From the NCBI GenBank assembly GCA_017418975.1, contig JAFOMG010000032.1:1-64000 (forward strand): 64,000 nt of DNA. The letters run 5' to 3'. Position numbers and translations under genes: made by a program. This document shows positions 50,601 to 58,177 of the stretch, piece by piece (position 1 is the stretch's first letter; the number at the start of each line of letters is the position of its first letter). This stretch comes from Sphingomonas sp. (GTDB lineage: Bacteria > Pseudomonadota > Alphaproteobacteria > Sphingomonadales > Sphingomonadaceae). The notes below the pieces were generated by a model. That model saw nothing but the letters and a program-made list of their open reading frames with translations, was not told the origin of the DNA and made no database searches.

Positions 50601-52669
50601 GTGATCGCCATTGCCGGGCTCGCGGCCGCGCCGCTCAGCGTCCAGGTGCCGGTGCCGACCTTGTTGAGGATCTCGAAGCTGTTGACGGTTGCCAGGTTCA
50701 GCGTGCCCGTGGTGGGGCCGTCCAGCACCACCGTATCGGTGCCGTTGCCGCCGGCAATCGTCCCGAACGTCGCGCCGGTCATGATGTTGATCGTGTCGTT
50801 GCCGTTGCCGAGGTTGATCGAGCCGATCGTGGTCGAACCGGAATTGAGCGTGACGATGTCGTTGAAGGTCGACAGCGAGATCGCGCCCGAACCGCCCGAG
50901 ATGGTGCCGTCATTGACCACGATGGTCGCGGCGCCGGCGGAAGTGATGCCATAGGACACGCCGATCAGCGAACCGGTGTTGGTGATGCTGCCGCCGCCGT
51001 TCAGCGTCGCGCCGACCGAGCCGTTGACGGTGCCCGAGTTGACCAGCGTCGCGGTGCCCGAGGGCACATAGATGCCGAAGCTGGTCGCGTTGATCGTGCC
51101 CGAATTGTTCAGCGTCGATCCCGAGGCATCGGTGCGGATGCCGATATTGGCGTTGATCGTGCCGCGATTGTCCAGCGTGGAGGCTGCACCCGTGCTGCGC
51201 AGGCCGGTGCTGTTGTTGCCCGTCGCGGTGATGTTCGCATGGTTGGTCGCGGTGCCGCCCGCGTTGAGCATGATGCCCGCGGCGTTCCCGGCGGTGATCG
51301 TGCCGTAATTGTCGATCGTGCCGGCCGCGCCGGCCACGTTGACGCCGAAGCTGCCGCTGCTGATCGTGGCGCCCGAGCGATTGATCAGGCTGCCGCCATT
51401 CAGGAAACTGACCGCTGAGCCGTTGCCTGGCGTGCCGGCCGCGCCGTTGACGATCGTGCCGTAATTGTCGATCGAGCCCTGGGTCAGCGTGATCGTCGTC
51501 TTGCCGGCCTGCGACTGGTTGCCGCGCAGGGTGATGCCCGATCCGATCGTGAGCGCGGTCGCGCCATTCTCGGCATAGATCGCTTCGTCCTGCGCGGTGA
51601 TGTCGCCGCCGATGTCGAAGGTCGCGGTTCCCGAATTCAAGCTGGCGTAAATGCCCCGTCGCGCATTGATCGAGGCGGTGGTGCGAAGCGATCCGGCCGG
51701 GCTGTCATAATATATGCCCTGGTCGAAGAGGTTGTCCGTTCCGGTGCTCAAGCTGCCGATCGCGCCACCGATCTGAAGATCGGCAACCGCGGAAAAGGTC
51801 AGGATAGCCGAGCCGCCATTGCCGACAGTGTCGATCGTCGCGCCCGCGCGGGTGACGATCCTGTTTTCTATCAGATCGGCGTAGATGCCGTAGCGACTGA
51901 AGGCGTTGTCCAGCCCCGCCTCGCCGAACATGATCGAGGCACCGACATCGATATCCGAGCGCAGGCCAAAGCCGTTGCTGACATAGATGCCGCTGTCGCT
52001 AGCGACGATCGATCCGCTGTCGATCTTGACGATCATCGTTTCCGTCGAGGCGAAACGGACGCCATTGGAGCCGCTGTTGATGTCCACCCGGCCAAGCTGC
52101 GCATTCAAATAGGTGCCGCCGTTCGCGAAAATACCTTCGCCGCTCCCGTTGAACGTCAGCGTGCCGTTGTTCCGGATGTTGACCGTGCCGCCCGGGCCAT
52201 TGACCCAGATGCCGCTTCCGCCGGAAAAGCGATTGTCGCCGTCCAGCGTCAGGTTCACTGCGGCGTTCCCCGTGGGCGCCCTCAGATAGAGCGCGACCGC
52301 ATAATAGGCGCTGGATGGGGCCGTGGCCGCCAGGTTGCTGTCGGTGACGCGTAGGTTCACCTCCGGACTGGCGGTGTCCTGGAAATAGGCGGCGACGTAT
52401 CGCGGCGGGATGATCGTCGTGCCCGAGCTGTTGTCCAGTGTAACGCCGGTGATCGCCACATCGGTGGTCGTGCCGTTCAGGACGATGCCGCCGCCGGTCG
52501 GCGTCTCGTCGGTCACCTGGGTCGGCGCGCCGCCTTCGATCGTACCGCCGCCCACCGAGAGCGTCTGCCCATAGGCCGGTGCTGCCGCTGCAGCGGCCGC
52601 GACCAGGGCGGTCGAGGCGAGCAGGAGATTGCGGGCGCGGCGCGGCGTGCGCAGGATCGGAGCGGTCAT
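41699..52669 (-). CDS. Giant autotransporter adhesin (type Va)
   Basis: About 3656 residues. A signal peptide (ARNLLLASTALVAAAAAAAP, cleaved near AYGQ) is followed by a right-handed beta-helix passenger made of dozens of autotransporter-associated beta-strand repeats of the GTLTLSGANTYSGTT type. Near the C-terminal third of the passenger lies a 92-residue tandem repeat. The last ~290 residues are the autotransporter barrel, from AAWGRVTGAWRDVDGNAQAQ to the terminal aromatic residue in LSWRF. ATG 52669 has GAGGGA six bases upstream; the earlier ATG 52675 has no room for one. A surface adhesin or biofilm role is inferred. Long open frames on the opposite strand are by-products of composition. 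Confidence 0.9.
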   Translation of the reverse strand: MTAPILRTPRRARNLLLASTALVAAAAAAAPAYGQTLSVGGGTIEGGAPTQVTDETPTGGGIVLNGTTTDVAITGVTLDNSSGTTIIPPRYVAAYFQDTASPEVNLRVTDSNLAATAPSSAYYAVALYLRAPTGNAAVNLTLDGDNRFSGGSGIWVNGPGGTVNIRNNGTLTFNGSGEGIFANGGTYLNAQLGRVDINSGSNGVRFASTETMIVKIDSGSIVASDSGIYVSNGFGLRSDIDVGASIMFGEAGLDNAFSRYGIYADLIENRIVTRAGATIDTVGNGGSAILTFSAVADLQIGGAIGSLSTGTDNLFDQGIYYDSPAGSLRTTASINARRGIYASLNSGTATFDIGGDITAQDEAIYAENGATALTIGSGITLRGNQSQAGKTTITLTQGSIDNYGTIVNGAAGTPGNGSAVSFLNGGSLINRSGATISSGSFGVNVAGAAGTIDNYGTITAGNAAGIMLNAGGTATNHANITATGNNSTGLRSTGAASTLDNRGTINANIGIRTDASGSTLNNSGTINATSFGIYVPSGTATLVNSGTVNGSVGATLNGGGSITNTGSLIGVSYGITSAGAATIVVNDGTISGGSGAISLSTFNDIVTLNSGSTTIGSINLGNGNDTINIMTGATFGTIAGGNGTDTVVLDGPTTGTLNLATVNSFEILNKVGTGTWTLSGAAASPAMAITAGNGTPSGTLVFSGTGLTGTIKVNGATIRATGAGAFGTGTITAIDPTIQYAATGSYANQIILAAIDPANDPTRLEADAGVVATLTGQLIEQSGGQPLVIGGAGTIILTNQNNFWSGGTQILAGATLQGSGTALGNGSYAIANDGTIIFDESSSYFQIGVVSGSGALVKRGAGTLTLASANSFTGTTTIEAGTLSLSNTGALAGSSAIALTGTNTVLDAAGLNSDGLVLNNLSGVAGSRVLLSGKSTTLANSANTIFAGTLGSTPTSTGALTKSGTGTLTLAGNNSDLLLPVLVNQGTLALSGGGTLANASYVAVNGGTFDISGVSGAGAAIKDLRGTGGSVALGDKLLTITAAANGNSFGGVISGNGGITLAAGVATLAGANTHSGTTTIASGAQLNLSGAGSLASSDVAANGFFQLLNADASVRSFSGGGGSAFLNGYTLTIANGGSYAGQFNNGTLNLTGGTLTLTGNNSLNTIALNGGNLTLGNGGTDGYLYSTSFVLNDGTLTINKADDWTVANIGGGAGNLVQAGSGILSLWNNSYTGSTTVTNGRLRLFNGNAINDGSALIIGAAGTAELFGSDETIGSLSGAGSFILNGNMLTINNGGMFSGVIGDSNGGTLVIAGGTLTLTGANANSATTIAQGAGLTLGNGGAGGSVRGTITANGTLTVDRSDSLSVTGLIGSGSLVQAGGGTTRLGGAADFTGAVTVANGTLALDTSQVLSNGSGIALSGTGAVLDLTVAGGTINTLSGASGAVVRYGDHGMRIVQGADAIFAGSFDDVASGAISPTPALTLAGTARLTLTGQSDLAAVRIDGGTLALAGSGSIGGGAALTMASGTLDLSGVAGAGHAIGGLAGIGTVTLGDKNLTIGNAGGGFSGVIQGNGGLHLTGGTLTLGGVNTYTGTTVIDAGAGLALTGSGSIASPTITVNGVFDVSGASGALPFTHFTGTGNIRLGNGVLSIAGNGGESDFTGAITQAAGYGNGAVTIASGHQTVATDWSYGGITTLLNGASMTIGDGAGNGSLSGAIALNGGTLTTNRTGTVQVNGLSGAGTLKIAGPGTTNLAGSGVFTGNVIVADGTLSLSGPNQLLAASSVALTGANAVLNVGAGVGERINNLSGVAGSRVNLGPKGLTVNNSAATLFAGTLQEATFPGSSGFLKNGAGTLTLTGQNMLQGVTVEFGTLALSGNGALGANAAVSVASGATLDLSGLTSGATEFGGLRDDGTVDLGANTLTLNNPDSTSFGGVIQGSGGLTIASGFQILSGANTYTGDTNINDGAALFLNGGSLASGTVIADGTLAIGGWGAALTRLTGGGAVRLVFADLSLGASDFSGEILGLGNLAFASGTSTLRGANTYLGTTTIDSGATLALAGAGTIGGGALIAHGAFDISGAGADIEIANLSGNGTVALGANRLTVGWDDEDSDFGGVIGGTGGLTKTGTGVLTLSGANTYSGLTLVDAGTLRLGASGVLADDSTLEVRNGATLDLNGFDETVASFTIAGNLIGGGTLTAAIYNLLGGTIDHDLGAGAVYQRSGVTLLNGTSAGSAVHVEGGTLQLGASQRLADTAIVTVLAGATLDLQGHDETIGSLALAGTLGGSGTLTAATYTLDGATVFANLGTGTLTQHSGVSDLNGTAAAGIINVTGGTLRLGGSDRLSDTVSVAVASGAVLDVQGNSDTIGSLALAGTLGGTGTLTAATTMLDGATVAANLGAGTLVQRSGTSLLGGTTAAGRLDIAGGTLRLGASDRLLDTGLVTVAAGTTLDLQGFDDRIGTLTLAGTLAGTGTLTAATTTLDGAVVNANLGTGMLIQHSGTSLLGGTAASDIVRIDSGMLRLGASDRLADSAAVTVASGATLDLQGFDDRIGTLALAGTLAGTGTLTAATTTLDGAVVSANLGTGTLVQHSGTSLLGGTAASGTVRIDGGTLRLGSADRLAAGAAVTVARDATLDLQGFGGSVGTLALAGTLAGTGTLSAASYTLDGATVHANLGTGTLVQNSGVSVLHGSFAGGSAQINGGTLAFDRAGATTYAGSFSGSGTVAQAGTGTLTLSGNSAAFAGTTTVSGGGLAVIGQLGGDVQVASTLSGTGSIGGTVSIADGAHLVGATGGTLTMGALTLASSSVIDVTLSQPSATALFAVSGDLTLDGTLNIAAQPSFGAGVYRLFSYGGALTDNGLVLGTVTGIGTAGLSVQTGNIGQVNLVSTSGATLAFWDGAAAASHDNGRIDGGSGSWSLGTRNWTDANGAVNGPMQPVPSFAVFQGNGGAVTIDNGAGQVSATGMQFATGGYTLSGGTLALSGTQATVRVGDGTAAGAGMTATIASALTGGAMLVKTDLGTLVLTGANSYTGGTAVQAGTLIGNAASIQGSVQNAGTVVFDQASNATFAGTISGAGSYVKSGAGALTLTGASSSNWRVTAGSLVSTTSLFTGNVDLSQGTSLVFNQAANGTYAGTLSGTGSVLFQGGGTVLLTGNSAGFAGATTVGAGSLFSLNGTLGGTIDVLAGGRLQGGGTAGSASIAGTIAPGNSIGTLAFTGNLAFASGSVFEVEANAAGQSDKIVVGGSASIASGATVRVLATDGNYAANTSYTILTAAGGLNGTFSNVTTNLAFLTPTLAYGVNAVTLNLKRNTVDFIAVAQTGNQAAVAPRVQALGAGNGVYEAVAALTAPEARAAFDQLAGSDYASMRASLVEDSRFMRDAMLARDEMAGADGLAAWGRVTGAWRDVDGNAQAQGYERSAKGFVTGFDGSFGNHWRIGVALGYGTSEFRTSNATHKAASYQAGGSLLGSYGPVSIQLGTAYGWHAIASQRHVAFGSLRQLLGDNYDARTFQAFGQLGVKGSIGGVDLQPFVGLAHVALSDSGVNEHGGAAALHGSGSGFDATYASLGLKARIGWDLGSTRLSLDGSAAARRVFGDRVPGIDLAFAGGSAFQARGIPLDRTSAAVDLGLALDLSEHIRLGVSYTGTYADRSSDHGARAQLSWRF
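44560..46162 (-). repeat. 276-bp tandem repeat in the adhesin gene
   Basis: Successive units begin at 46162, 45886, 45610, 45334, 45058 and 44782 (each at a Leu-Asp codon pair opening LDLQG/LDVQG/LDLNG), exactly 276 bp apart. The first five are complete 92-residue units and the sixth is partial. Units 4 and 5 are nearly identical, which points to recent duplication or gene conversion. Each unit contains TLTAAT-type, ANLGTGTL and GGTLRLG-type strands. Confidence 0.9.
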
Positions 52670-52931
52670 CTTCATTCCCTCAGCTCGGCGCTTGACGCGC
52701 GCATATGCGAAGCCGTGCGCACGGGAACGGCCCGACACGCGGCAAATGATCTTCGGTTGGGAGATTCGCCGGCTATCCGCCGACGACGATCAGACGGTGT
52801 GGAATGTCTTTCGCATGGTGCCCCCCGTCGCCCCTGAAACGAGCGCTTTCCTTAAGGGAAGCTCCAAAATGGCTCAATGAAACAAATTGGTACTATTTCG
52901 CTATCGTGGGAGAAATTTTCCAGTAAATACA

Positions 52932-52949
52932 ATCGAGTCTCAGCTCGAT
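52932..52949. promoter_or_regulatory. Inverted repeat in the adhesin/regulator divergent region
   Basis: ATCGAG-N6-CTCGAT, perfect six-base arms, 23 bp before the regulator start at 52973. It lies in a stretch (about 52855-52960) that is AT-rich for this genome and probably contains the divergent promoters. The 52670-52972 gap also has CCTTAAGG near 52855 and holds no gene. Confidence 0.4.
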
Positions 52950-52972
52950 CTCACGGAATCCCAAACCCGTCC

Positions 52973-53845
52973 ATGGCTTCGCAACCCTTGCCACTGCCTC
53001 CTTATGCCACTGCCGACATGTTGAAGCGGCACCCCCGGTTCGACGCGGCGGTATCCAATCTGACCGATGGTCTCGCCACGCTGTACGGCGGGGACCGGCG
53101 GCTCATCCGCGAGCTTTCCGAATATAAGCGCGCGGTCACCTTCATGCTGGCGATCTGCATCGCCGCGGGCGAACGCGAAGAGGATCCGGAGACCTGGCTG
53201 ACGGTTGCCAGGCTCGTCGAGCTGGCCAAGATCATGGCGATCGGCCCGGCGCGCCGGGTGCGCCGCTATGTCGAGGAAATGCGTGCCGACGGCCATCTGA
53301 TCGAGACGCCCATGGCGGAAGATCGGCGCCGGCACCGGCTGCGCCCTACCGAGGCGATGCTCGCAATCGATCGGGAGTGGGTGGCGGTATTTCACGCGCC
53401 CCTGGCACTGATGTTCCCCGAAGAGCCGCGCTACCGGGCGGCGGTCTCGCAGGACCCGGCCTATCATCATTATTATCGCGCGCGCTCGCTCATAACGCTC
53501 GCCATGGCCCGCGAGACGATGGTCGAGCATCCACCTGTCGATTCCTTCCTGCACCAGGCGGGCGGCGCGCGTATCCTGGCCACGCTGCTGCAATCGGCGC
53601 GCGACAATCCCGACGGTTGGACTGAACCTGGCTTCTACTCGCTGGCAGCCGAGCGCAGCGCCACTACCCGCGTGCATGTTCGCGGTATTCTGCGCACCGC
53701 CACCGCTGCCGGCTATGTCGAGATAGTCGAGAGCCAGGGCACGCGCGTTCGTGCGACCGCCGCGCTGGTGGAGGATTTCAGGAATTGGTCGGCGGACTCC
53801 CTGGCGACCACCGATCTCGTCTCGCTGCTGACCCAGTCGCTATGA
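52973..53845 (+). CDS. Two-winged-helix DNA-binding regulator, divergent from the adhesin
   Basis: About 290 residues from ATG 52973; an in-frame ATG at 52877 would add 32 and neither has a clear ribosome-binding site. Two MarR-like winged helices are suggested: ARLVELAKIMAIGPARRVRR with VEEMRADGHLIETPMAEDRR (about residues 75-120), and SLAAERSATTRVHVRGILRT with AAGYVEIVES (about 215-255). No effector domain is seen. Head-to-head position with the adhesin suggests it regulates that gene. Confidence 0.65.
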   Translation: MASQPLPLPPYATADMLKRHPRFDAAVSNLTDGLATLYGGDRRLIRELSEYKRAVTFMLAICIAAGEREEDPETWLTVARLVELAKIMAIGPARRVRRYVEEMRADGHLIETPMAEDRRRHRLRPTEAMLAIDREWVAVFHAPLALMFPEEPRYRAAVSQDPAYHHYYRARSLITLAMARETMVEHPPVDSFLHQAGGARILATLLQSARDNPDGWTEPGFYSLAAERSATTRVHVRGILRTATAAGYVEIVESQGTRVRATAALVEDFRNWSADSLATTDLVSLLTQSL

Positions 53846-54089
53846 GGTCGCCCGCGGCCTGAGCCACGGCAACGTCGATACTATCGGCGGCGTCGGTGCG
53901 CCGATGGCGCCTGTCGCATCCGGCTGCCCGGCGTGCTTGGCGTTCCTCGATCGCGATCCGGGCTGCTCCGCCGGACGCTGGCGGAAAATATCCTGAAAGC
54001 AAGGTGACGTGGCGGCATATCCATGCTGCCGGCGGGAGGCCCCGAGGCGGAGCGGGGAGGCGGGGCGCGGAAGAGCGCCGTGGCCCGAT

Positions 54090-54115
54090 CCCCCGGAGGC
54101 CTGGCCTCCGGGGGG
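54090..54115 (-). terminator. Strong hairpin after the large TonB receptor gene
   Basis: CCCCCGGAGGCC (54090-54101) and GGCCTCCGGGGG form a near-perfect stem 17 bp past the receptor stop. There is no T tract. The rest of 53846-54131 holds no gene. Confidence 0.5.
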
Positions 54116-54131
54116 AAGGGCAACCGCGTGG

Positions 54132-57100
54132 TTACATGCGCAGCGAGACACCGGCGACGATCTGCCGGCCGAGCAGATCATAGCCCATGATCGTGTTGCC
54201 GCGCAGCAGGCCGATGCGCGAACGGCTGTCCGGCACGATCGGGGGATCGCGATCGAAGATGTTGTTCGCGGCAAGCCGGAACGTCATCCGCTTGGTGACG
54301 TCGAAGCTGAGCGCCAGGTCGAACCAGTCATAGGCCTTGATGCCCGGGAACTGGTCGCGCAGCTGGCTGGGGGCCGCCGTCGGGATGCCGGTGCTGGCCG
54401 GCGCATAGACGTCGAGCGGCATGCCCGCGCGGTGGCGCCAGTTCACCGAGACGCTGGCGATGCGCTCCGGCAGGACCCAGGTGGCGCGCATCTGGTGCGC
54501 CCATTTGGGCATGCTCTCACCGCACGAATTGCCCCAATAGCCGACGCAATTGCGCGAGGTGGCGGTGGGCGATGCCTGCGAGGCGACCCGCGTCATCAGC
54601 GTGCCGTTGAAGATCATCTCGAGGCGGCCGACCGATCCCATGCCGACGTCATACTGCCCCTGGAAGTCCCAGCCATGCGACTGCGAGCGATAGCCATTTG
54701 CCGGGCCGCGCGCGACCCAGCCCGTGGCCGGACGCGTCGCCGGCGAGCTGTACAGCGTGCCGTCCGCGTTGCGGACGATGGCGCGGCAGAAATACTCGTT
54801 GCCGGTGGTGAGGCAGTCGTTGATCAGGTTCTGCGGCTGGAGGAAGTCGAGCTGGTCCTTCAGATCGATCAGCCAGCGATCGACCGAGACGGTCAGCCCC
54901 CGCACGAAGCGCGGGCGGAACACCACGCCGAACGTCTTGGTGTACGCGGTTTCCGGCGTGAGGTTGAAGCCGCCTTCGCGGACGGAGCAGCGATCGTCCG
55001 GGCAGATCAGCGTGGGGCTGTTATAGAGGTTTGCCGGCAGGCCGGTATTGGCGCATTGCTGCTGCGTTGCGGCCGGGGCGATGCGCGGTCCGCCGGGGTT
55101 GGCCGCATCGATCCGGGGGGCGCAGGGGTCCGCGTAAAAGCCCTGGTTCCAGAAGATGTTGGACGCGCTGGCGGCGGTGCCGACGCCCGGTGCCGCCTGC
55201 GCCTTGTTGAACGAGGCACGGAAGCTGATGTCCTCGACCGGCGACCAGATGCCCTCGATCTTCCAGGTGCCGAACTTGTTGTCCAGGCGGTTATACTTGG
55301 ACAGGCGATAGCCGCCGTTCAGCTGGAGCAGCTTGGTCCAGGGCTTGTTCTCGACCAGCGGCACCTGGATTTCGGCATAGGCCTCCAGGATGTTCTGGGT
55401 GACGCGCTGGTTCGTGCCGCCATTGTTCTGCTGGTAGATCGCGTTGACGACGGTGCGTTCCATCTCCTCGCGATATTCGCCGCCCAGCGCGATCGCGATG
55501 CCCTGCTCGGCGAGGGGCGAGGCAATGCCGTACTTGCCGAGATCGCCGCTGACGGTGCCGATGAACTGCAACAGGCGCGGAATACGCGTGCTGATGCCGC
55601 CAGAGGCGTTGCCGTACAGATAGCTGTTGAGCGCCGCATCATTGTTGAACGGCGCGAAGGCGTTGAACGGCACGCAGTTCCTGTCGGTGCCGTTGACCAC
55701 CGAGCGGCAGGTCGGGCGGCCGTTGACGTTCACCACGTCGAGCGAGCGGTTGACGGTGGCGAACTCCGCGGCCGGCACGTCGATCGTGTCGAGCTGCGCG
55801 CGCGAGAGCATGCCCGCCACGTCATAGGACCAGACATCGTCCAGCACGCGGCCACGCAAGCCCGCGACGACGCGATAGCCCGAGTTGATGAATTGCTGGC
55901 GGACCAGCGGCATCGAATCGAAGCGATAGCGCACGTCGAGCGGCGCATACTGGCCCGCCACGCCCGCATTCGCGCCGCACAGGGTCTGCGCCTGCGATGC
56001 CGACAGGAACGGGTTGTCGCAGTTCACCTGATAGGGCGTGTTGCCATAGACGCTGTACGAATAGGTGCGGTTCAGCATCGTGTTGTACGACTTGTCCCGA
56101 TACCACAGCGCATTGCCGTACAGCTCGACATGATCGGTCAGCTGCGCGGTCAGGAAGCCGCCCGCGTTGACGCGGTTGAACGCCCGCTGGAACGCCCAGT
56201 CGTCATAGGGATTGGCCGAGGCGCCCACCGGGCCGCTGTTGATCGGAATGAAGGTGCCGTTGCCGTTCGGGTTGTTGACGAGCGTCGTCCCGCTGCTGGC
56301 GCCGGCGCGCGGGATGATCGTGCCGGCCGGGGTATAGGTCGCCCGCGAGCAGGAGAGCGGCGAGGTGTTGCTCGTCGTCACCACTTCGCAGACGGCATTC
56401 GCGCGGTCGCGCAGGCGGACCAGGCTCGACTGGCGATAGTTGACGAAAGCCGAGATGTTGACGCGGTTGTCGAACAGGTTGGTGCCGGCGGCGAGGCTGA
56501 CATCGGCGCGGCCGCCATCGTTGCTCATGCCGCTGGCGGAATTGAACCCGGCGCGCTGCGCGGCTTCGGTCACCGCGCTGGAGCGGTTGTTGTGGTTGAA
56601 GAAGCTGTAGTTGCCGTTGATGTGGATGCCGTTGAAATTCTTCTTCAGGATGAAGTTCAGGACGCCCGCGACCGCATCCGAGCCATAGACCGCGGAAGCA
56701 CCGCCGGTCAGCACGTCGACCCGCTCGACCAGCGCGTTCGGGATGATGCCGACGTCGACCGTGTTGGGCAGGCCGATGCGCATCCCGTCGATCAGCATCA
56801 GCGTGCGCTCATAGCCCAGGCTGCGCAGCTTGATGCGCTGGCGGCCTTCGGAGTCGCTGAAATTCTGCTCGGAATTGACCTGCACCTGCGGCAGGCGGTT
56901 GACCACTTCCTCGATCGTGGTCGCGCCCTGTGCGGCGATCTCGGCGGCGGTGGTGGTGACGATCGGCGCGGCCGAGCGGTTGTTCAGGCGAACGATGCGG
57001 GTGCCGGTGACGACGAGAGTGCCGTCGTCCCGGGCGTCGGTGGCGGAGCTCCCGGCAGTGTCCGGCACGGTTTCCTGCGCCATGGCAGGTGCGGCGAGCA

Positions 57101-57149
57101 ATACCGCGAAACATGTCGAGCTCAGCAACAATGCATTGAATTTCTTCAT
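54132..57149 (-). CDS. TonB-dependent outer-membrane receptor (large, TonB-dependent receptor/plug type)
   Basis: About 1005 residues with a signal peptide (MKKFNALLLSSTCFAVLLAA). Then comes a TonB-box-like GTLVVTGTRIV and the plug domain (TTIEEVVNRLPQVQV, LGYERTLMLIDGMRIGLP, RVDVLTGGASAVYGSDAVAG, LNFILKKNFNGI). A 22-stranded barrel ends in VAGVSLRM. The start at 57149 has GGGGGGAAG upstream. It lies 29 bp behind the glycosylasparaginase gene, so it probably imports the products or substrates of that enzyme (glycopeptides or amino-acid derivatives). The ligand is not known. Confidence 0.9.
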   Translation of the reverse strand: MKKFNALLLSSTCFAVLLAAPAMAQETVPDTAGSSATDARDDGTLVVTGTRIVRLNNRSAAPIVTTTAAEIAAQGATTIEEVVNRLPQVQVNSEQNFSDSEGRQRIKLRSLGYERTLMLIDGMRIGLPNTVDVGIIPNALVERVDVLTGGASAVYGSDAVAGVLNFILKKNFNGIHINGNYSFFNHNNRSSAVTEAAQRAGFNSASGMSNDGGRADVSLAAGTNLFDNRVNISAFVNYRQSSLVRLRDRANAVCEVVTTSNTSPLSCSRATYTPAGTIIPRAGASSGTTLVNNPNGNGTFIPINSGPVGASANPYDDWAFQRAFNRVNAGGFLTAQLTDHVELYGNALWYRDKSYNTMLNRTYSYSVYGNTPYQVNCDNPFLSASQAQTLCGANAGVAGQYAPLDVRYRFDSMPLVRQQFINSGYRVVAGLRGRVLDDVWSYDVAGMLSRAQLDTIDVPAAEFATVNRSLDVVNVNGRPTCRSVVNGTDRNCVPFNAFAPFNNDAALNSYLYGNASGGISTRIPRLLQFIGTVSGDLGKYGIASPLAEQGIAIALGGEYREEMERTVVNAIYQQNNGGTNQRVTQNILEAYAEIQVPLVENKPWTKLLQLNGGYRLSKYNRLDNKFGTWKIEGIWSPVEDISFRASFNKAQAAPGVGTAASASNIFWNQGFYADPCAPRIDAANPGGPRIAPAATQQQCANTGLPANLYNSPTLICPDDRCSVREGGFNLTPETAYTKTFGVVFRPRFVRGLTVSVDRWLIDLKDQLDFLQPQNLINDCLTTGNEYFCRAIVRNADGTLYSSPATRPATGWVARGPANGYRSQSHGWDFQGQYDVGMGSVGRLEMIFNGTLMTRVASQASPTATSRNCVGYWGNSCGESMPKWAHQMRATWVLPERIASVSVNWRHRAGMPLDVYAPASTGIPTAAPSQLRDQFPGIKAYDWFDLALSFDVTKRMTFRLAANNIFDRDPPIVPDSRSRIGLLRGNTIMGYDLLGRQIVAGVSLRM

Positions 57150-57178
57150 TACTTCCCCCCTTTTGGAAATCGATACGG

Positions 57179-58177
57179 TCACTTGGTCGTTGCGGGCATT
57201 TTCAGGCTCTGGGCGGCCTGGACCCGCGTCCGCCCCGCAAGGTCGGTCGCGGCGAAGGTGAAGCCGGGCTGGAGCGCGAACGCGCCGATCCGGCCGTGAT
57301 GGTCGATCGCGAGGAACCCCACCTGCGCGTCACGCACGGCGTCGCCGCGCAGCCTGGCGATGTGGAGCACGGCCTCGCGGCAGGCGGCCTGGGGCGACAT
57401 GCCGGCGCGCATCGACGCGACCACTCGCGCCGACCCGGCGATCCGGGTGACTTCCTCGCCCACGCCGGTGGCCGTGGCGGCGCCGACGCCGGCCTCGACG
57501 AACAGGCCCGATCCCGCCTGGGGTGAATCGCCGACGCGGCCGCGCAGCTTGAACGCCATGCCCGAAGTGGTGCAGGCGCCGGCCAGCCGCCCGTCCGGCG
57601 CGCAGAACAACATGCTGATCGTGTCATGGTCGAGCGCCGAGCCGCGCTGGTTCTCGATATTGACGACCGGCTTGTACCGGGCGGTCCGGAGCCAGTCGCG
57701 CCATGCCTTCTCGGCCGCCGGCGTCGGCATCGCGACCTTGTCGAAGCCCTCGGCCTCGGCGAACTGGTGCGCGCCTTCGCCGACCAGGAAGGTGTGCGGC
57801 GTCTTTTCCATCACGCGACGCGCCACCGAGATCGGATGCGCGAAATCCTCGAGCGCGGCGACCGCGCCGACATTGCCGCGGTCGTCCATGATGATCGCGT
57901 CGAGCGTCACATGCCCGTCACGATCGGGATAGCCGGCATGGCCGACCGAATGGTTCTCGGGATCGGCCTCGGGAATGCGGGCGCCGGCTTCGACTGCGTC
58001 GAGCAGGCTGCCGGTCCTGCGCCACTGGGCATGGGCCGCGGCGTTGGCGGCGGCGCCGAAATCCCAGGTCGACAGGATCAGCGTGCGTTCCGCGCCGCGG
58101 GCGAGCCCGGGCGCGGCGGAGGCGAGGGCGGCGCCTCCCATTCCCCATGCCATGGCGCCGCGGCGAGACGTTCTCAT
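57179..58177 (-). CDS. Glycosylasparaginase / isoaspartyl-peptidase-type Ntn hydrolase
   Basis: 332 residues with a Tat-like leader (MRTSRRGAMAWGMGGAALAS). The autocleavage and nucleophile site is the Thr in SALDHDTISML, following GNVGAVAALEDFAHPISVAR and upstream of the glycine-rich substrate loop RVGDSPQAGSGLFVE. This matches the N4-(beta-N-acetylglucosaminyl)-L-asparaginase family, which cuts the GlcNAc-Asn bond of N-glycans after proteolysis; isoaspartyl peptidase is the alternative. It is the first gene of a pair with a TonB receptor. Confidence 0.82.
   Translation of the reverse strand: MRTSRRGAMAWGMGGAALASAAPGLARGAERTLILSTWDFGAAANAAAHAQWRRTGSLLDAVEAGARIPEADPENHSVGHAGYPDRDGHVTLDAIIMDDRGNVGAVAALEDFAHPISVARRVMEKTPHTFLVGEGAHQFAEAEGFDKVAMPTPAAEKAWRDWLRTARYKPVVNIENQRGSALDHDTISMLFCAPDGRLAGACTTSGMAFKLRGRVGDSPQAGSGLFVEAGVGAATATGVGEEVTRIAGSARVVASMRAGMSPQAACREAVLHIARLRGDAVRDAQVGFLAIDHHGRIGAFALQPGFTFAATDLAGRTRVQAAQSLKMPATTK

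Noticed and set aside
53881..54123. Short minus-strand frames downstream of the TonB receptor
   Set aside because: They are proline/arginine-rich by composition, lack ribosome-binding sites, and overlap the GC hairpin at 54090-54115.
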